Origin: BOG-908 sp965198915
Lineage (GTDB): Bacteria > Pseudomonadota > Alphaproteobacteria > Acetobacterales > Acetobacteraceae
NCBI GenBank assembly: GCA_965198915.1
Contig: CBDAQC010000006.1
Coordinates: forward strand, 124,001 to 188,000
Length of the DNA: 64,000 nucleotides
Reading direction: 5' to 3'
The position numbers were made by a program, and so were the translations under genes. Below, in pieces: positions 34,051 to 42,689 of this stretch (position 1 is the stretch's first letter; the number at the start of each line of letters is the position of its first letter). Below the pieces are notes generated by a model. It made no database searches. It was not told the origin of the DNA and saw nothing but the letters and a program-made list of their open reading frames with translations.

Positions 34051-35427
34051 TTACTGCGTACACTTGTCCCACCATATCGAGTCCAAAAAGCCGGTTTTAA
34101 GTCGCTCTGCCAGCGCTGCCCTCAAGCTTTCGGCTCCAACTCTATTCTTTAGTTTCAGCTCTTCTTGAAGAACGCTGACAATCCATGACTTTGCGGGTGT
34201 ACCGAAGCGCATTGCCAAGTCTTCAAAGAATGAGTCTTCAAATTTCTGGGCAGCTTCTTCGTCGCTCCAAATGTCAGGCACGTTCTCAACGTGGAGTCGC
34301 CTCACCATTCGCTCAAGCCGCGCTTCATCGGCCAGCCACAATTTTCGAACGTTTACAAAGTCGTTGAAACGGCTTTTGTAATTCGATTTTGGCTCAATTG
34401 CTACTGAATGTTGGGCGAAGAACGACTTGAGACCTTGGACGTGATACTCCAGCTCGTTATGAAGAAGTTTTATGGACGCGCGCTCCAGTTGAGTCGCAAA
34501 CTTCCTCATTCGGTTGATGCTCGTCGCCTCTATCGCACGCAGCTTATTTTGAACGTCTTCCGCGTATGCAGCAGGAAGCCAAAAGCCATAGATCGTCTCG
34601 ACGGCCATGTGCGCAAATTTGAGCTTACTCATTGACCGGCCAAGTTCCGTTTCCAGTTGAGGTAACGCGGAGGTCTGCTCGTCCGTGATTTTGTCCACAG
34701 CGTTTGTAAGGCTGAAGCCGAAACCCTCGGTTTGCGGATCGGCATGTGGAACCTCAGACGCCGCAGCAAGACTCTTCTGCAAAACGTGGCGATGCTTGCC
34801 ATTGATTTGGCAAGCCTCAAAGGTGAAACTCACACGCGCGAGTGGTCGGTAACACAGCGCCCCATGTAGCAAAAACGATCGGATATCTCTGATAACCAGA
34901 GGACTAGGTTGCACCTCTTCCACGATAATGGAATTGTCAACTACGCTGTTAACGTACTCTGTAAGTAATTCATGGCGGCCAGTAAGCCGGAGCATTAACT
35001 CATGTCTGGCGCCGGTAATTGCCGGTGACGCATTTGCTGAGCCGATAAACCAGACGGGCTTGGTCGATCGCTTAAAGTAGTACAATTTTGTGTGGAAAGG
35101 AGCATTCTTGTTAAACAGCCTAATGGCAGGCGATCGAAAGCCAAGGCTGGAGAGCTTCTTTCGAAGCTTTCGCAATTCTTCGACAGCGTGCGGCAGATTT
35201 GAGGCGGTTTCAACGCCGAATACCATCGTCAGTGAACAAGCCTGCCGAGCTTTCCTTGGGAGAGCAGCGAACGCGGACTCTAGGTATTTGGTGCCATAGT
35301 ACGCGCTCAAAATCGTTATTCGATCCGCGCCGATTGCAGCATCGCCCAGCGCGGCAGCAAGGCTGACGGCGCCTTCAAGTGACAGGTCATCAGGACGAGA
35401 CAGGAAAACACGCGGATCAATTTGCAC
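34051..35427 (-). CDS. Phospholipase D-fold (HKD) protein
   Basis: 458 aa from GTG 35427, chosen because AAGGAGGAG lies about 8 nt upstream; the longer frame to 35487 lacks this. The N-terminal domain has LSLEGAVSLAAALG and a single HKD site: H112-x-K114 (FHTKLYYF) and GSANAS (129-134), as in PLD-superfamily nucleases that act as dimers. The C-terminal half (about 260-440) is helical and unrecognised. PLD nucleases occur in restriction and defence loci (for example NgoFVII-type enzymes and DISARM DrmC); a link to either is not shown. AT-rich like its convergent GHKL neighbour. Confidence 0.75.
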   Translation of the reverse strand: MQIDPRVFLSRPDDLSLEGAVSLAAALGDAAIGADRITILSAYYGTKYLESAFAALPRKARQACSLTMVFGVETASNLPHAVEELRKLRKKLSSLGFRSPAIRLFNKNAPFHTKLYYFKRSTKPVWFIGSANASPAITGARHELMLRLTGRHELLTEYVNSVVDNSIIVEEVQPSPLVIRDIRSFLLHGALCYRPLARVSFTFEACQINGKHRHVLQKSLAAASEVPHADPQTEGFGFSLTNAVDKITDEQTSALPQLETELGRSMSKLKFAHMAVETIYGFWLPAAYAEDVQNKLRAIEATSINRMRKFATQLERASIKLLHNELEYHVQGLKSFFAQHSVAIEPKSNYKSRFNDFVNVRKLWLADEARLERMVRRLHVENVPDIWSDEEAAQKFEDSFFEDLAMRFGTPAKSWIVSVLQEELKLKNRVGAESLRAALAERLKTGFLDSIWWDKCTQ

Positions 35428-35581
35428 TGGGTTACTCCTCCTTTCTAACCAAAAGCCGCTTAGGACAATCGCAACGCGAGCAGGCAAAATACCTTTGTCG
35501 AACCAAGTAAGGAACGAGCCGCTTCACAACGGTTTAAGCGCCTCGATAATCCTCAGGTGCCTGGCAGCCTCGTATGCGAGG

Positions 35582-35632
35582 TAGCAAAAGTTTTTTGGTT
35601 CTTTTTTTCAAAAAAGAACTGCTTGCTTCCTT
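35582..35632 (-). repeat. Single repeat arm, copy 9
   Basis: Right arm only: GCAAAAGTTTTTTGGTTC, TTTTTTTCAAAAAAGAAC. It sits at the right edge of the AT-rich island, beside the end of the glycosidase gene. Confidence 0.75.
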
Positions 35633-35650
35633 ACACTTGCCTGCCCTGCC

Positions 35651-38356
35651 CTAGCTTTTCCCCAGCGCGATCAGGTTGGCGACCAACCCCGTCCAGCCGG
35701 TTTGGTGCATGGCGCCGAGGCCCCTGCCTGTCTCGCCGTGGAAGTGTTCGGGGAACATCAGGTTGTCGCGGAAGGCTGGGTCGGTGGCTAGGAGCGTGGC
35801 GTCTCCCCAGAAGGGGCGGCGGCCGGCGGCGTTTGGGAGAAAGAGGCTGATGAGGCGGCGGGAGAGTTCCTGGGCGATTTCCTTCAGGGAGGCGGTTTGG
35901 CCGGAGCCTGGGGGGAAGTCCACGCGGAAGTCGTCGCCGTAATAGCTGTGGAAGGTTAGCAGCGCTTCGATGAGGAGGACGTTGATGGGGAACCAGATGG
36001 GGCCGCGCCAATTGGAGTTGCCGCCGAAGAGGGGGCGTTCGGCTTCGCCGGGTTCGTAGCCGATCTGGAAGTCCTGGCCGTCCACGTTGAGGTCGAACGG
36101 GTGGTCCTTGTAGGCGCGCGAGAGGGAGCGGATGCCATGGTCCGAGAGGAACTCGGCGGGGTCCAGGGCGCGGGCGAGGAGGCATTTGAGGCGGTGGCCG
36201 CGCAGCAGCGAGAGCAGGTTGCGCGATCCCTGGCCGGGCTCGGTCCAGCGGGAGACGAGGGCCGCCATGCGGGGGCGGTGAGCGAGGAACCAGCGGGCGC
36301 GGGCGGCGAAGGTGGGCAGGCGGCGGTAGACGTCCGGCGAGAGGACTTCGACGGCGAACATCGGGATCAGGCCCACGATAGTGCGCAGGCGGATGGGGAG
36401 CTTGCGGCCGTCCGGCAGGGACAGGACGTCGTAGAAGAAGCTATCGGTTTCGTCCCAGAGGCCCACGCCCTGGCCGCCCATGTCCGACATGGCCTGGGCG
36501 ATCGAGAGGAAGTGTTCGAAGAACTTCGAGGCCATGTCTTCGTAGACGGGCTTCGCGTAGGCGAGCTCGATGGCGATGTGCATCATGTTGAGCGCGTAGC
36601 TGGCCATCCAGGCGGTGCCGTCCGCCTGGTCCATGGTGCCGCCGGTGGGGAGCGGGGCGGAGCGGTCGAACACGGCGATGTTGTCCAGGCCGAGGAAGCC
36701 GCCCTGGAAGACGTTGCGGCCGCCGGCGTCCTTGCGGTTCACCCACCAGGCGAAATTGAGCAGGAGTTTCTGGAAGAGGCGTTCGAGGAAGTCGGTATCC
36801 GGCGTGCCGTGCATGGCGCGGTCGGCGGCGTAGACGCGCAGTGCCGCCCAGGCGTGGACGGGGGGGTTGGCGTCCGAGAAGGCCCATTCGTAGGCGGGGA
36901 GCTGGCCGTTGGGGTGCTGGTACCAGTCCTGGGTGAGGAGGAGGAGCTGGTCTTTGGCGAAGTCGGTATCGACGAGGGCCAAGGTGGTGGTCTGGAAGGC
37001 GAGGTCCCAGGAGGCGTACCAGGGGTATTCCCATTTGTCCGGCATCGAGATGATGTCGGCGTTGTTGAGATGGCGCCAGTCCCGGTTGCGGGTGCGGCCT
37101 GGCGGCGGCGGCGGCTGGAGGGGGTCGCCTTCGAAGCTGCGGTCGACGTCGAAGTGGTAGAATTGTTTCGACCATAGCATGCCGGCGAGCGCCTGGCGCT
37201 GGACGAGGCTTTCGGCCGGCGGGATGGCCTGCTGGAGGGCGGCGTAGAATTCGTCGGCTTCGGTGCGGCGGCGGGCGATGATGGCGTCGAACTCGTCGAA
37301 GCCGGGGGTGGCGGCTTCGGCGGGGTGGAAGCGCAGGCGGATGGTGGCGGCGGCGTGCGGGGCGATGTCCCGGATGCAGTGGAAGGCGGCCTTGCTGCCG
37401 GCGTCCGGGCGGGTGGCGGTGGCGTCGTTGTGGACGACCGCGTCGTTGATGCCGTCCTTGAAGGGGCCGGGGCCGTCCGTGCCGAAGAGGCGGCGGACGT
37501 TGGTTTCGTTTTCGCAGAACAGGGCGGGGCCCTGGCCGTCACAGGCGAGGCGCATTTCGGCCATGGCGGTCCGGTGGGCGCGCAGGGTGCCGTCCGGCTG
37601 CAGGGTGATGCGGGGGCGTTCGTGTTCCGGCGACCAGGACCAGGTGTTGCGGGCCCAGAGGTGGGGGAGGATGTGCAGCGTGGCCGGGGTGTCCGCGTGG
37701 TTGTGCGCGGTGATGCGCATCAGCACGTCGTCGGTATCCGCCTTGGCGTATTCTACGGTTATGTCGAAGTAGCGGTTGCCGTCGAAGGCGGCGGTGTCGT
37801 GCAGTTCGTATTCGCGGTCCCGCGTGGTGCGGCGGGCGTTTTCGGCGAGGAGCTGGGTGTAGGGGAAGGCGGATTGCGGGTATTTGTAGAGCATCCGCAT
37901 GTACGAGTGGGTGGGGGTGGCATCGAGGTAGCAGTAGTGTTCCTTGACGTCCTCGCCGTGGTTGCCCTGGCCGTTGGTGAGGCCGAAGAGGCGTTCCTTT
38001 AGGATGGGGTCCTGGCCGTTCCAGAGGGCCAGGCCCAGGCACCAGCGGAGGTGTTCGTCGGCGAAGCCGGCGAGGCCGTCCTCGCCCCAGCGGTAGGCCT
38101 GGGAGCGGGCGTGGTCGTGCGGGAGGTAGTCCCAGGCGCGGCCGTCCGGGCTGTAGTCCTCGCGGACGGTGCCCCATTGGCGGTCACTGACGTAGGGGCC
38201 CCAGCGGCGCCAGCCGGCGCCGCGGCGGATGGCCAGGAGGCGCTGGCCTTCGGCGGTGCGCAGCAGGGCGGCCGGTTCGGGGGTGGCGGGTGCGGCGCCC
38301 GGTGCGGTGGTGTCCGGGGCGCTGGTGTCCGGTGCGGTGGTGTCCGGTGCGGTCAT
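35651..38356 (-). CDS. MGH1/GH63-like glycoside hydrolase
   Basis: About 901 aa from ATG 38356. A Thr/Ala/Pro/Asp repeat tail (units of APDTT and APDTS, residues 4-20) precedes a conserved region GAGWRRWGPYVSDRQWGTVR and EDYSPDGRAW. The (alpha/alpha)6 barrel signatures include SWDLAFQTTTLALVD and GLWDETDSFFYDVL. Such proteins are annotated as GH63-type glucosidases or mannosylglycerate hydrolase-like; the substrate is not determined. Its ATG overlaps the stop of the upstream debranching gene (ATGA), so the two are coupled, pointing to glucan or trehalose-type carbohydrate turnover. Confidence 0.85.
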   Translation of the reverse strand: MTAPDTTAPDTSAPDTTAPGAAPATPEPAALLRTAEGQRLLAIRRGAGWRRWGPYVSDRQWGTVREDYSPDGRAWDYLPHDHARSQAYRWGEDGLAGFADEHLRWCLGLALWNGQDPILKERLFGLTNGQGNHGEDVKEHYCYLDATPTHSYMRMLYKYPQSAFPYTQLLAENARRTTRDREYELHDTAAFDGNRYFDITVEYAKADTDDVLMRITAHNHADTPATLHILPHLWARNTWSWSPEHERPRITLQPDGTLRAHRTAMAEMRLACDGQGPALFCENETNVRRLFGTDGPGPFKDGINDAVVHNDATATRPDAGSKAAFHCIRDIAPHAAATIRLRFHPAEAATPGFDEFDAIIARRRTEADEFYAALQQAIPPAESLVQRQALAGMLWSKQFYHFDVDRSFEGDPLQPPPPPGRTRNRDWRHLNNADIISMPDKWEYPWYASWDLAFQTTTLALVDTDFAKDQLLLLTQDWYQHPNGQLPAYEWAFSDANPPVHAWAALRVYAADRAMHGTPDTDFLERLFQKLLLNFAWWVNRKDAGGRNVFQGGFLGLDNIAVFDRSAPLPTGGTMDQADGTAWMASYALNMMHIAIELAYAKPVYEDMASKFFEHFLSIAQAMSDMGGQGVGLWDETDSFFYDVLSLPDGRKLPIRLRTIVGLIPMFAVEVLSPDVYRRLPTFAARARWFLAHRPRMAALVSRWTEPGQGSRNLLSLLRGHRLKCLLARALDPAEFLSDHGIRSLSRAYKDHPFDLNVDGQDFQIGYEPGEAERPLFGGNSNWRGPIWFPINVLLIEALLTFHSYYGDDFRVDFPPGSGQTASLKEIAQELSRRLISLFLPNAAGRRPFWGDATLLATDPAFRDNLMFPEHFHGETGRGLGAMHQTGWTGLVANLIALGKS

Positions 38357-40251
38357 GCGGCCTGGGTCATGCTGCGTATCCTGATCAGTTCGCCGAGCGA
38401 CCACGCCTGGAACGGGCAGCCGCCGGGGCGGTGCGGGGGTGCGCCGTCGGCCACTTCGGTGACGTGGCCGAGGCCGGCCTGGTCGAGATGGGCGAGGAGC
38501 GGTTGCAGGAAGCGCGCGCGGGCGGTGGCGCGGGTGGCCGGGGTGTCACCGTGGACGCGCAGCCAGGCTTCCACGAAGGGGCCCATGAGCCAGGGCCAGA
38601 CGGTGCCCTGGTGGTAGGCGCCGTCGCGCTGGCCTGGGTTGCCGGCGTAGCGGGGCTGGTAGGCGGGGTCCGTGGGGGACAGGGTGCGCAGGCCCAGCGG
38701 GGTGAGGAGGTCGGCTTCCACGGCTTCGACGACGGCGCGGGCGGCGTCACCGTCCAGCAGCGGGAACGGCAGGCCGCCCACGGCGAAGATCTGGTTGGGG
38801 CGGATGGCGGCGTCCACCTGGCTGGGGACGTGGTCCACGTCCACCACGTCCAGCAGGTTGCCGCGGGCGCGGGAGGGGAAACGGCGGGCGAAGCTGGCGG
38901 CGGCCTGGTCGGCGAGCGGGGTCCAGCGCCGGTTCCAGGTGGCGGCGATGCGCAGGGCGCTGTGCCAGAGGGCCTGGATTTCCACCGGTTTGCCGATGCG
39001 GGGGGTGACGACCCAATCGCCGATCTTGGCGTCCATCCAGGTGAGCTGCTGGCCGGGGGTGCCGGCGCGCAGCAGGCCGTCTGCGTCGCGGCCGATGTTG
39101 TAGCGGGTGCCCTGGACGTGGCCTTCCAGGATGGCTTCGGCGGCGGCCTGGAGGCAGGTGGCGGTGGTGGGGGCGAGACCGGCGTGCTGGAGGAGTTCGT
39201 GGACGGCGACGATGAACCAGAGCGAGGCGTCGGCGGTGTTGTATTCGGGGGGGCCGGAATCGGCGAAGCGGTTGGGGAGCATGCCTTCGGAGATCTGCGT
39301 GCTCCAGGCGAGCAGGACGGATTCGGCGTCGGCGATGCGGCCGGTGGCGAGGAGGAGGCCGCGCATGGCGATGAAGGTGTCGCGGCCCCAATCGGTGAAC
39401 CAGGGGTAGCCGGCGATGATGGTGGCGCCCTCGTCGCGGTCCGCGAGGTAGGCGGCGGCGGCGCGGGCGAGCGGGTCCGTCTGTGCGGCGCGGCGGGCGG
39501 CTTCGGTGGCGAAGATGCGGGCGGCGTGGGGGGCGGGGCGGACCGAGAGGCCGTCACCCTGGCGGAGGACCATGACCATGTCGCCGCGGGCGCACGCCCA
39601 GGCGAAGACGCCGGGGCTGGCCAGGTCCTCGATGTGATCGAGGCCGCGGTCGCGCTCCTCGGTGTAGAGGAACTGCCGGTACCAGCTCGGGTCGTGGCGG
39701 TAGGCGCCGTTGGTGAGGCAGCCTACGGCGGGGCGGCCGGGGTAAGTGCGCCAGATGACGTTGCCGATGGCGATTTCGGGGGTGAAGTCGAGCGCCTGGT
39801 TCTCGCGGCCGAGCGCGTGGTAGTCGCGCACGGAGAGCAGCGGGCGGACGTGCAAGGTGGCGTCGGGGGCGTTGCAGCGCCAGCGGAGCACGGTGTCGCC
39901 GCCCACGGGATCGACCAGGATCTCCTGCGCGATCTCGCCGCCGCCGGCGAGGCGGAAGCGCCAGCACGGCCAGGGGGTGTGGGAGAAGCCGAGATGGTAG
40001 GGGGTGGGGTCGGGGTACGTGGTGTCCGGTGCGTAATGCTGGCTGCTGATTGGGGTGCGGGCGGCGCCCTGCTCCACCCAGGCTTCGATGCCGTTGACCA
40101 GGACCATGCGGCCGGTGGGCGGGGTGGTGCTGGTCAGCAGGAGGGCGTGGTAGCGGCGGGTGAGGACGCCGGCGACGGTGCCTGAGGCGAAGCCGCCGCG
40201 GCCGTCGGCTTCGAGCCATTCGGCGCGGACGGGGTTGGGGTCAGCCGGCAT
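38353..40251 (-). CDS. Amylo-alpha-1,6-glucosidase (GH133-type debranching enzyme)
   Basis: 632 aa. The N-terminal domain (about 1-210) opens WLEADGRGGFASGTVAG, the glycogen-debranching N-domain signature. The catalytic (alpha/alpha)6 domain contains PWFTDWGRDTFIAMRGLLL, EYNTADASLWFIVAVHELL and GAYHQGTVWPWLMGPFVEAW. Expected to hydrolyse alpha-1,6 branch points of glycogen-like glucans. Overlaps the DUF4239 gene upstream by 11 nt and the MGH1 gene downstream by 4 nt, so all three are one operon. Confidence 0.93.
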   Translation of the reverse strand: MPADPNPVRAEWLEADGRGGFASGTVAGVLTRRYHALLLTSTTPPTGRMVLVNGIEAWVEQGAARTPISSQHYAPDTTYPDPTPYHLGFSHTPWPCWRFRLAGGGEIAQEILVDPVGGDTVLRWRCNAPDATLHVRPLLSVRDYHALGRENQALDFTPEIAIGNVIWRTYPGRPAVGCLTNGAYRHDPSWYRQFLYTEERDRGLDHIEDLASPGVFAWACARGDMVMVLRQGDGLSVRPAPHAARIFATEAARRAAQTDPLARAAAAYLADRDEGATIIAGYPWFTDWGRDTFIAMRGLLLATGRIADAESVLLAWSTQISEGMLPNRFADSGPPEYNTADASLWFIVAVHELLQHAGLAPTTATCLQAAAEAILEGHVQGTRYNIGRDADGLLRAGTPGQQLTWMDAKIGDWVVTPRIGKPVEIQALWHSALRIAATWNRRWTPLADQAAASFARRFPSRARGNLLDVVDVDHVPSQVDAAIRPNQIFAVGGLPFPLLDGDAARAVVEAVEADLLTPLGLRTLSPTDPAYQPRYAGNPGQRDGAYHQGTVWPWLMGPFVEAWLRVHGDTPATRATARARFLQPLLAHLDQAGLGHVTEVADGAPPHRPGGCPFQAWSLGELIRIRSMTQAA

Positions 40252-41029
40252 CGAGTTGGCTCAGGGCGTGCTGATAGGGCGCGGTGGAGATGCGGAAGTC
40301 TCCACGGTAGGGCTGGCTGAGGGCCACGATCAGCACCACGACGAGCGCGCCGGAGGCGGCCAGCGTGGCGGACATGGCCAGGTGCATGGCAGGGCTGGGG
40401 GCGCCGAGGAAGGAGCCGGCGCCGACCGTCAACACGCCGCCGAGCAGGACGACGGTCCATACGATCGAGGGCACCCGGTTGGCCGCCGTGGACTGGCGCA
40501 GGGCGCGCGCTTCCTGCAGGCGGGCCAGGGCCAGGACGAGGGCCGCGTGGTAGGTGACCTCCGCCGGCAGCGCCGGTTTCAGCAGCACGGCCTGGTGGTT
40601 CAGGGCGTCGAGCGGCCGGGCGGCCGACTGGTTGTCCTGGCCTGACGCCTGGGCCGGCCATTCGGTGCCTATCACCTGGGTCAGGTAGGCGGCGACGCTG
40701 TGCCGAAGGTCGGTTCGCGCGGGTTCCGGCAGGCCGGCGGCGGCATCGGCCACCTCGCGCGCTACCGCCGCCTCGCTGGCCACGGCGTTGCGGGCGGCGC
40801 CGTAGCCTTCGAAGGTGAGCATGACGACGAAGGCCAGGAGCACGGCGAAGGTGGTGCCGATGACGCCGAACATGGCGGCCGCCACGTCGTTGTGCTGACG
40901 CCTGGTTTCCTGGCCGATCAGGCGGCTTGCCGCGAGTTCCAGCAGCATGGCGGCCAGGACGGCGCCGCCGATTATGAGCAAGGCCTGCAGCCAGGTCGGC
41001 AGGCCGTAGACCATGTCCGGATGCATCAT
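40241..41029 (-). CDS. DUF4239 (bestrophin-like) membrane protein
   Basis: 262 aa with four hydrophobic segments: near residues 13-33 (LQALLIIGGAVLAAMLLELAA), 50-70, about 187-207 (SIVWTVVLLGGVLTVGAGSF) and 215-237. The central soluble part has ARNAVASEAAVAREVADAA. This layout is typical of DUF4239, a family of unknown function described as bestrophin-like. First gene of the overlapping carbohydrate operon; its link to glucan metabolism is only by context. Confidence 0.82.
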   Translation of the reverse strand: MMHPDMVYGLPTWLQALLIIGGAVLAAMLLELAASRLIGQETRRQHNDVAAAMFGVIGTTFAVLLAFVVMLTFEGYGAARNAVASEAAVAREVADAAAGLPEPARTDLRHSVAAYLTQVIGTEWPAQASGQDNQSAARPLDALNHQAVLLKPALPAEVTYHAALVLALARLQEARALRQSTAANRVPSIVWTVVLLGGVLTVGAGSFLGAPSPAMHLAMSATLAASGALVVVLIVALSQPYRGDFRISTAPYQHALSQLDAG

Positions 41030-41039
41030 CGCAGATCGG

Positions 41040-41200
41040 GAAGAACGCGGTTTTTTTGCGAAGAAACGAACCAGAAGATTTCTGCTTGCGCGCCTTTGCG
41101 GCAGCCGGCTGGCGCCTGAGACGACGGGGCGGCGGAGCGGCGGGGGCGCAAAAGTTTTCCGCTTCTTTTCTTCAAAAAAAGAAGGCCTTTCCTGCCTTGC
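41040..41200 (-). repeat. Two-armed palindromic element, copy 10 (degenerate left arm)
   Basis: Left arm GGTTTTTTTGCGAAGAAACGAACC; long GC-rich centre; right arm GCAAAAGTTTTCCGC, TTCTTTTCTTCAAAAAAAGAAGGCC. The left hairpin is partly decayed. Confidence 0.75.
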
Positions 41201-41225
41201 CTTGCGCTCTTACACGCGCGCCCGG

Positions 41226-41975
41226 TCAGGCACAACGATGCAACGTCCGCCCGAACAGCGCGGACGTCCAGGACATCGCCTGCAGGAACAGGGCGGCGTC
41301 GTAGCGGGGGCCTTCGTCACGCAGGAAGGCGTGGGCGCCGTTCACTTCGTGCCATTCGTAGTCCGCGCCGGCGGCTTCGAGGCGTTCGCGGAGGAGCTGG
41401 CGGCCGGCGAAGGGGACGTGCGGGTCTTGGCGGCCCCAGACGAACATCGCCTGGGCCTTGAGGTTGGGGAGGCGGGCGAGCGTGTCGTCACCGCCGGCGC
41501 CCAGGGTGCCGGTGTGGATGTCTGTGGCGTAGAAGCAGGCGGCGGCCCGGACGTTCGGGTTGAGGGCGGCGCGCAGGGCCAAATGGCCGCCGAGGCAGAC
41601 GCCCATCGTTGCGAGGCGGCCGGTGCAGGCGGGGTGGGCGGCAAGGTATCCGAGGATTGCCGCGGCGTCTGCGTCATACTGCGCGATTGTTTTGGTGGTC
41701 TTGAGGGTGTTGCCGCGGTCTGTGCCGGGGGTGTCGTAGGCGAGGACGATGCCTGGGGGTTCGTATTCGTGGTACACTTCGGGGACGGCGACGAGGTGGC
41801 CGAGGCCGGCGATCGTGGCGGCGAGGCGGCGTATGGGGGCGGTGACCTGGTAGATTTCGGAGAACAGGACGATTCCGGGGAAGCGGCCGTCGGCGGCCGG
41901 GCGGAAGATGTGCGTGCGCATGGCGGGCGCGTTTGGGACAAGGATGTCTGCGTATTCGGCGGATGTTATGATCAT
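41226..41975 (-). CDS. Dienelactone hydrolase family protein
   Basis: Alpha/beta hydrolase, 249 aa from ATG 41975. Cysteine nucleophile in MGVCLGGHLALRA (about 118-130), aspartate in GRQDPHVPF, histidine in VNGAHAFL: the Cys-Asp-His triad of carboxymethylenebutenolidase-type enzymes. The frame stays open to 42188, but no family sequence lies there. No catechol-pathway genes are adjacent, so the physiological substrate is unknown. Confidence 0.88.
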   Translation of the reverse strand: MIITSAEYADILVPNAPAMRTHIFRPAADGRFPGIVLFSEIYQVTAPIRRLAATIAGLGHLVAVPEVYHEYEPPGIVLAYDTPGTDRGNTLKTTKTIAQYDADAAAILGYLAAHPACTGRLATMGVCLGGHLALRAALNPNVRAAACFYATDIHTGTLGAGGDDTLARLPNLKAQAMFVWGRQDPHVPFAGRQLLRERLEAAGADYEWHEVNGAHAFLRDEGPRYDAALFLQAMSWTSALFGRTLHRCA

Positions 41976-42229
41976 GGATTCTGGCCGCGTGTTGCTATGG
42001 TTGCTGGAGTCTGGCGGGCCGGCGCGCCGAGTGTCTGTTCGAAACGTGCTTTGCGCCATGTCGGCTACGGTTCGTTGCGCTTCGCGGCTTATTGCCGAAG
42101 GAGGTCGTTCTGCTTGGATGCTCGAGAATACCGTCGATTTGGTCAGCAGAGCGCGTTGTACAGCCATCGAAGCTGGCGGGAATACCATGTTGGGGGCGTG
42201 AGTTTAATGTCTCTGCCGTCAGCGATGGT

Positions 42230-42463
42230 TTAGCCAAACAATGAGCCGCCGGGCTTCGTGCCGGTCATGATCACGAGCGCCAAATAGACTCCCACGATTG
42301 CGAGGATCGCGAGAGCGCGATGCCTGCCGGTATGGAGGAAAGCCATACCAAGTATGAGGATCGTGAATAAGGCCGTAACGAACCAGCCCTGCCACGTGAC
42401 CGGCGTCCATCCCCATCCGGAACCGGCACTTTTGGGTCCAAACCACGGTAGGCCAAGGTTCAT
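42230..42463 (-). CDS. Small two-helix membrane protein, unknown
   Basis: 77 aa from ATG 42463 (MNLGLPWFGPKSAGSGWGW). Membrane segments near residues 30-46 (FVTALFTILILGMAFLH) and 54-69 (LAILAIVGVYLALVIM), short hydrophilic ends. No family named. GGAACG about 9 nt upstream is a weak ribosome-binding site; a TTG five codons earlier is an alternative start. Confidence 0.65.
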   Translation of the reverse strand: MNLGLPWFGPKSAGSGWGWTPVTWQGWFVTALFTILILGMAFLHTGRHRALAILAIVGVYLALVIMTGTKPGGSLFG

Positions 42464-42602
42464 CGGTTTGCGTTCCAAAGAAATGGCTTGGGAGCGTCCA
42501 GCCAGTGGCCGGACGCCGCACGTTGCATGATAGAAGCAGAGCCAAACTGCCCGTCTGGTTCACAAACCTGCGCCATTGCCGTCGCGCGTGCGCCCCAACA
42601 CG

Positions 42603-42660
42603 GCGCGACAGCACAGACAAAAGCTTTTTGCTTCTTTTTCTCGAAAAAGAAGGCCTTTGC
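42603..42660 (+). repeat. Single repeat arm, copy 11
   Basis: Right arm: GCGCGACAGCACAGACAAAA, GCTTTTTGCTTC, TTTTTCTCGAAAAAGAAGGCC, ending about 30 nt before the oxidoreductase start. Confidence 0.75.
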
Positions 42661-42689
42661 TTTCTTACTGCCGCAAAAGGAACTCGAAG

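Larger units (their letters stand above)
31849..35540. mobile_element. AT-rich genomic island with two-gene module
   Basis: From about 31850 to 35540 the sequence becomes clearly AT-richer than the flanks, with codons such as AAA, ATT, TTT and GAA common. It contains only the GHKL-nuclease gene and the PLD-fold gene. No integrase, transposase, tRNA or obvious attachment repeat was found at the edges. The island is an inference from composition; exact ends are approximate. Confidence 0.55.

Noticed and set aside
31849..35540. Island integrase, tRNA or attachment site
   Set aside because: Looked for at both edges of the AT-rich block; none found, so the mechanism of acquisition is left open.
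36101..37177. 358 aa open frame on the plus strand
   Set aside because: Antisense shadow of the MGH1-like gene, driven by high GC at third positions.
38290..40185. 631 aa open frame on the plus strand
   Set aside because: Gly/Ala/Val-rich shadow of the debranching enzyme gene on the other strand; no family features.
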